64,000 bases of DNA from Paenibacillus polymyxa. GTDB lineage: Bacteria > Bacillota > Bacilli > Paenibacillales > Paenibacillaceae. The position numbers and the translations under genes were made by a program. The notes under the pieces were generated by a model, which was given only the letters and a program-made list of their open reading frames with translations, was not told the origin of the DNA and ran no database searches. The stretch covers positions 372,001 through 436,000 of the forward strand of contig NZ_CP015423.1 of NCBI RefSeq assembly GCF_001719045.1, read 5' to 3'. Of the stretch, positions 61,360 to 64,000 are shown piece after piece (the first letter of the stretch is position 1; every line of letters begins with the position of its first letter).

Positions 61360-61793
61360 TTTATATCACCTTGCTGGTCAATCCCCGGTTTATATTTATG
61401 TACCAGCTCACGCCAAGCAAAATCGCCACGGTCTAGCGCCTTAACCAGTATTTCAGCAGTTGCAACGTTGGTTGCCAGAGGAATCCCTTGTACATCACAC
61501 AGACGTAACAGGGCGCTAATATCCGGCTCATGCGGCTGGGCCATAAGCGGATCACGCAAAAATATAATCAAGTCCATGTCATTTTGTGCAACCATAGCCC
61601 CGATTTGCTGATCTCCTCCAAGCGGCCCGGACATGAAACGGTGAATTTGAAGCTTGGTTTGCTCCATAATGCGCAGACCTGTTGTACCTGTTGAAAATAA
61701 CTGGTGATCTGTAAAAACATGCTCATAGGCCGTTATGAAATTTACCATTTCATCCTTTTTTCGGTCATGCGCTATAAATGCAATCTTTAACAT
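61356..61793 (-). CDS. mgsA: Methylglyoxal synthase
   Basis: MgsA turns dihydroxyacetone phosphate into methylglyoxal and phosphate. The 145-residue protein shows [37 protein letters not shown] and the [12 protein letters not shown] segment with the catalytic Asp. It lies between dapB and bshB1, as in Bacillus; bacillithiol helps detoxify methylglyoxal, so the grouping makes sense. Confidence 0.96.
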   Translation of the reverse strand: MLKIAFIAHDRKKDEMVNFITAYEHVFTDHQLFSTGTTGLRIMEQTKLQIHRFMSGPLGGDQQIGAMVAQNDMDLIIFLRDPLMAQPHEPDISALLRLCDVQGIPLATNVATAEILVKALDRGDFAWRELVHKYKPGIDQQGDIK

Positions 61794-61849
61794 TCAAAGT
61801 TCCTCCTGCCTCATTCTATAATTTCGTTCGTCAAATCATTCGCGTATTC

Positions 61850-62653
61850 TTAATCGATGTAATGCTCAAATCCATATACAAGTCCTGGCTGCTCCATGAC
61901 CTTCTGAATACCGATTTTAACACCCGGCATATAGCCCGCTCGTTCATAAGAATCCTGACGAATTTTCAGAGATTGTCCAAACCCTCCGAAGATTACTTCT
62001 TGCTGTGCGAAAACACCGGGAAGACGGACACTGTGAACACGGAACCCTTGATAGTACCCCCCCCGTGATCCTTCTAACGTTTCTTCCTCTTCCGGGTTAC
62101 CCTGTCGTAGCTCTTCACGCTGTTCGGCGATCAGCTCTGCGGTCTTAATGGCTGTGCCCGATGGCGCGTCCAATTTTTGGTCACCGTGATATTCGATGAT
62201 TTCCAGATGTGGGAAGTATTTCGCTGCCTGAGCCGCAAACCGCATCATCAAAATGACTCCAATCGAAAAGTTCGGCGCGATCAGACCACCAATTTGCTGC
62301 TCACGACACTGCTTGTCCAGTTCATTAATCTGTTCGGGGGTAAACCCTGTCGTTCCGATAACGGGACGTACTCCATACTTGATAGCAAGCGCTGTATGTG
62401 CGTACGCAAAACGCGGCCCCGTAAAATCGACCATGACATCCGCTCGACTATCCAGTAAAGCCTGCTCCACGTCCTCCACAATAGCGATACCCGCTTCCGG
62501 TAATCCGACGAGAAGGCCGGCATCACTGCCGGCATGTGTTCTGTTCACTGCGGCCACAAGCTGTAGTTCCTCATCCTGAAGAACCAATTTGACAACTTCA
62601 CGGCCCATACGCCCTGCTGCTCCTACAACAGCCACTTTTATTGGTTCTGACAT
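61850..62653 (-). CDS. dapB: 4-hydroxy-tetrahydrodipicolinate reductase
   Basis: DapB acts in lysine and diaminopimelate synthesis. The 267-residue protein has VAVVGAAGRMGREVVKLVL, VDFTGPRFAYAH, GTTGFTPEQ, the EYHGDQKLDAPSGTA catalytic region and GFGQSLKIRQDSYERA. ATG 62653 lies ten bases after GGAG; the ATG at 62698 lies over the TPR gene. Confidence 0.96.
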   Translation of the reverse strand: MSEPIKVAVVGAAGRMGREVVKLVLQDEELQLVAAVNRTHAGSDAGLLVGLPEAGIAIVEDVEQALLDSRADVMVDFTGPRFAYAHTALAIKYGVRPVIGTTGFTPEQINELDKQCREQQIGGLIAPNFSIGVILMMRFAAQAAKYFPHLEIIEYHGDQKLDAPSGTAIKTAELIAEQREELRQGNPEEEETLEGSRGGYYQGFRVHSVRLPGVFAQQEVIFGGFGQSLKIRQDSYERAGYMPGVKIGIQKVMEQPGLVYGFEHYID

Positions 62654-62684
62654 ATCCCTACAACTCCTTATGCATCCATTTGTG

Positions 62685-63203
62685 TTAGATCTGTTCATTC
62701 ATCTGCTGGCATAACTTCTTCATGAGGTTGGCAAGCTGCACATTGTGAGGAAACAGTGCAGCCGCCTCGCGAGCAGCCTGCACAGCTAGCTTATACTCAT
62801 TCAATTCATCATAAATCAATGCGAGCAGCAAAAAAGCATCCCCACATAACGGATCGAGGGCTATTGCTCGTTCCAGTAGCAAAATCGCATCCTGACGCAC
62901 CTGTGGCGTAGCTCTGTCGACATCCAGCATTTTTCTGGCCTTCTCCGTATGCTGCCTGGCTTCCTGCGCATGCAGATGGAGAACATATTCATCCTGCTGT
63001 GGAGCGAGACGAACCGCATGCTCTGCATATGCGAGAGCCTGCTCCAAACGACCACTACGAGCATAGGTAACCGAGCACCGGAAATAATGCTCCGCATGAT
63101 CAGGCTGGGCTGAAATTGCTTTTTCAAACCATTCCACGGCCTGCTCAAAATCGTTCTGCAAAATGCACTGATAAGCTTTCTGAACGTATTCCTCCGCCTT
63201 CAT
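62685..63203 (-). CDS. TPR-repeat protein
   Basis: A 172-residue helical protein with repeats FEQAVEWFEKAISAQPDHAE, LEQALAYAEHAVRLAPQQDE and DAILLLERAIALDPLCGDAF. ATG 63203 has a perfect GGAGG nine bases before it. It is between the MazG-like gene and dapB, probably the same operon. Function unknown. Confidence 0.78.
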   Translation of the reverse strand: MKAEEYVQKAYQCILQNDFEQAVEWFEKAISAQPDHAEHYFRCSVTYARSGRLEQALAYAEHAVRLAPQQDEYVLHLHAQEARQHTEKARKMLDVDRATPQVRQDAILLLERAIALDPLCGDAFLLLALIYDELNEYKLAVQAAREAAALFPHNVQLANLMKKLCQQMNEQI

Positions 63204-63253
63204 GACACTGCACCTCCGGGTAACCGGTTTGGTACAGCATATGTACAAAACGC

Positions 63254-63583
63254 CTAATCGGTGTCCTTTTTGGTCCAGCGATTCGCGTCACGCGTGTTAA
63301 ATTTTTGCATGACCTTATCATGAGCCTCGGTCAAATTTATACCTAGCGAGTTCGCAAAGCAAACTGTGATGAACAAAATGTCTCCCAGCTCCAGCTCAAT
63401 CGAATTGTCCGCCTCATCCATTTTTTTCGGTTTCTCGCCAAAGGAGTGATTGACTTCCCTCGCGAGTTCCCCGACTTCCTCAGACATCCGAGCCAACATC
63501 GCCAAAGGGCTAAAATACCCTTCCTTAAATTGAGATATATACTGGTCTACCTCACGTTGAATTTCATCTAATGATTTTTCCAT
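63254..63583 (-). CDS. MazG-like nucleotide pyrophosphohydrolase (YpjD type)
   Basis: A 109-residue all-helical NTP pyrophosphohydrolase. The metal-binding pattern is visible in LARMSEEVGELAREVNHSF (EExxE) and ELELGDILFITVCFANSLGI (ExxD). The Bacillus ypjD gene lies in the same place before dapB. It is likely a house-cleaning dNTPase. ATG 63583 is taken as start; its GGGGGG site is somewhat distant. Confidence 0.85.
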   Translation of the reverse strand: MEKSLDEIQREVDQYISQFKEGYFSPLAMLARMSEEVGELAREVNHSFGEKPKKMDEADNSIELELGDILFITVCFANSLGINLTEAHDKVMQKFNTRDANRWTKKDTD

Positions 63584-63797
63584 GAAACACGCAATCCCCC
63601 CATGTGCAGGTTTATTCATATGTTATCGTAAAGCACATTTTAAAACAAATTTTTTTTAATTGTGTACTTATGATCCCAACTTACAGTCATCAGTCTTTTA
63701 AAGATAGCGTAAAAAGGTATACTACATATAAGGAGCTGCGATTTAGCAAAATCAGCATGAAGTCGTTCTTCCTTAAACTGCTACTGCGAGGGATCAT

Positions 63798-64000
63798 ATG
63801 AAGATATCCAAGTCCATGGAACAGCTTAAACTGATTTTACCCATTGTGCTCGGGACCGCCATCTATGCATTCGGTCTGCTTTATTTTATAATACCCAGTA
63901 AACTGATGGAAGGTGGTATTACAGGGATCACCCTGCTGCTCAATTATGCTTTTTCGATTTCACCCTCTCTCTCCACATTGCTGCTGAACATTCCTTTATT
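63798..64000 (+). CDS. YitT-family membrane protein, partial (YpjC-like)
   Basis: The gene runs off the right edge with 67 codons visible. ATG 63798 has GAGGGAT six bases before it. The protein has LILPIVLGTAIYAFGLLYFI, then IPSKLMEGGITGITLLLNYA, the usual start of the YitT/DUF161 family of polytopic membrane proteins. In Bacillus the neighbour of ypjD is ypjC, a member of this family. Transport or regulatory role unknown. Confidence 0.82.
   Translation, partial: MKISKSMEQLKLILPIVLGTAIYAFGLLYFIIPSKLMEGGITGITLLLNYAFSISPSLSTLLLNIPL

Noticed and set aside
63604..63801. 65-codon plus-strand frame overlapping the YitT start
   Set aside because: No ribosome site and it overlaps the proper start region of the YitT-family gene.

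Overview
The window looks like a chromosomal segment of a Paenibacillus species, most likely of the P. polymyxa group. The reasons are Gram-positive AGGAGG-type ribosome binding sites, a T-box leader, bacillithiol synthesis genes, and a long minus-strand block (ypjC/ypjD-dapB-mgsA-bshB1-bshA-cca-birA-panBCD-dinG ... ypmB ... asnS-dnaD) that follows the order known from Bacillus subtilis. There is also a short HTH-TPR regulator with an overlapping exported peptide gene, a type described in Paenibacillus. Species assignment is inference; no rRNA or tRNA gene is present.

Layout. 1-4.7 kb: two paralogous cell-wall proteins (one complete amidase, one cut by the window edge), then leuCD. 4.7-12.7 kb: an A+T-rich accessory stretch with an orphan flavoprotein, small ORFs, secreted proteins, a decayed NucA/NucB nuclease, a frameshifted secreted protein, a regulator-peptide pair resembling AloR/AloP or AimR/AimP (9755-11252), and a MaoC-like protein. 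12.7-23.8 kb: an anaerobic formate/H2 module. Its plus-strand genes are a DUF2294-like protein, formate dehydrogenase, two HycB/HydN-type ferredoxins, an [FeFe]-hydrogenase, aspartase and HydF; HydG and HydE face them on the minus strand. The subunit set matches the hydrogen-dependent CO2 reductase / soluble formate-hydrogen lyase type. Both transcription units have an FNR-like box centred 41.5 bases upstream of the inferred start.

23.9-30.9 kb: alkaline phosphatase, a LysR regulator, an HTH-TPR regulator, and mtnU/mtnE. 30.9-37.1 kb: a proline T-box followed by proBAC and, with 4-base overlaps, the methionine-salvage genes mtnWXB. 37.2-41.3 kb: a flavin-reductase-like protein and an ECF sigma/anti-sigma operon with two membrane proteins; the sigma gene lacks a normal start codon in its conserved region. 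41.3-48.8 kb: dnaD, asnS, ackA, hbd, a short FtsH-like protease with a small membrane partner, a 134-base palindromic element, and a YpmB-like protein.

48.8-64 kb: mtaD, rex, dinG, a TPR protein, panDCB, birA, cca, bshA, bshB1, mgsA, dapB, a TPR protein, a MazG-like pyrophosphohydrolase, and the start of a YitT-family membrane protein. Many neighbours overlap by 4-14 bases, so translational coupling is common. Rex in this block could link NADH status to the fermentative genes elsewhere in the window, but no convincing Rex operator separate from the FNR-like boxes was found.
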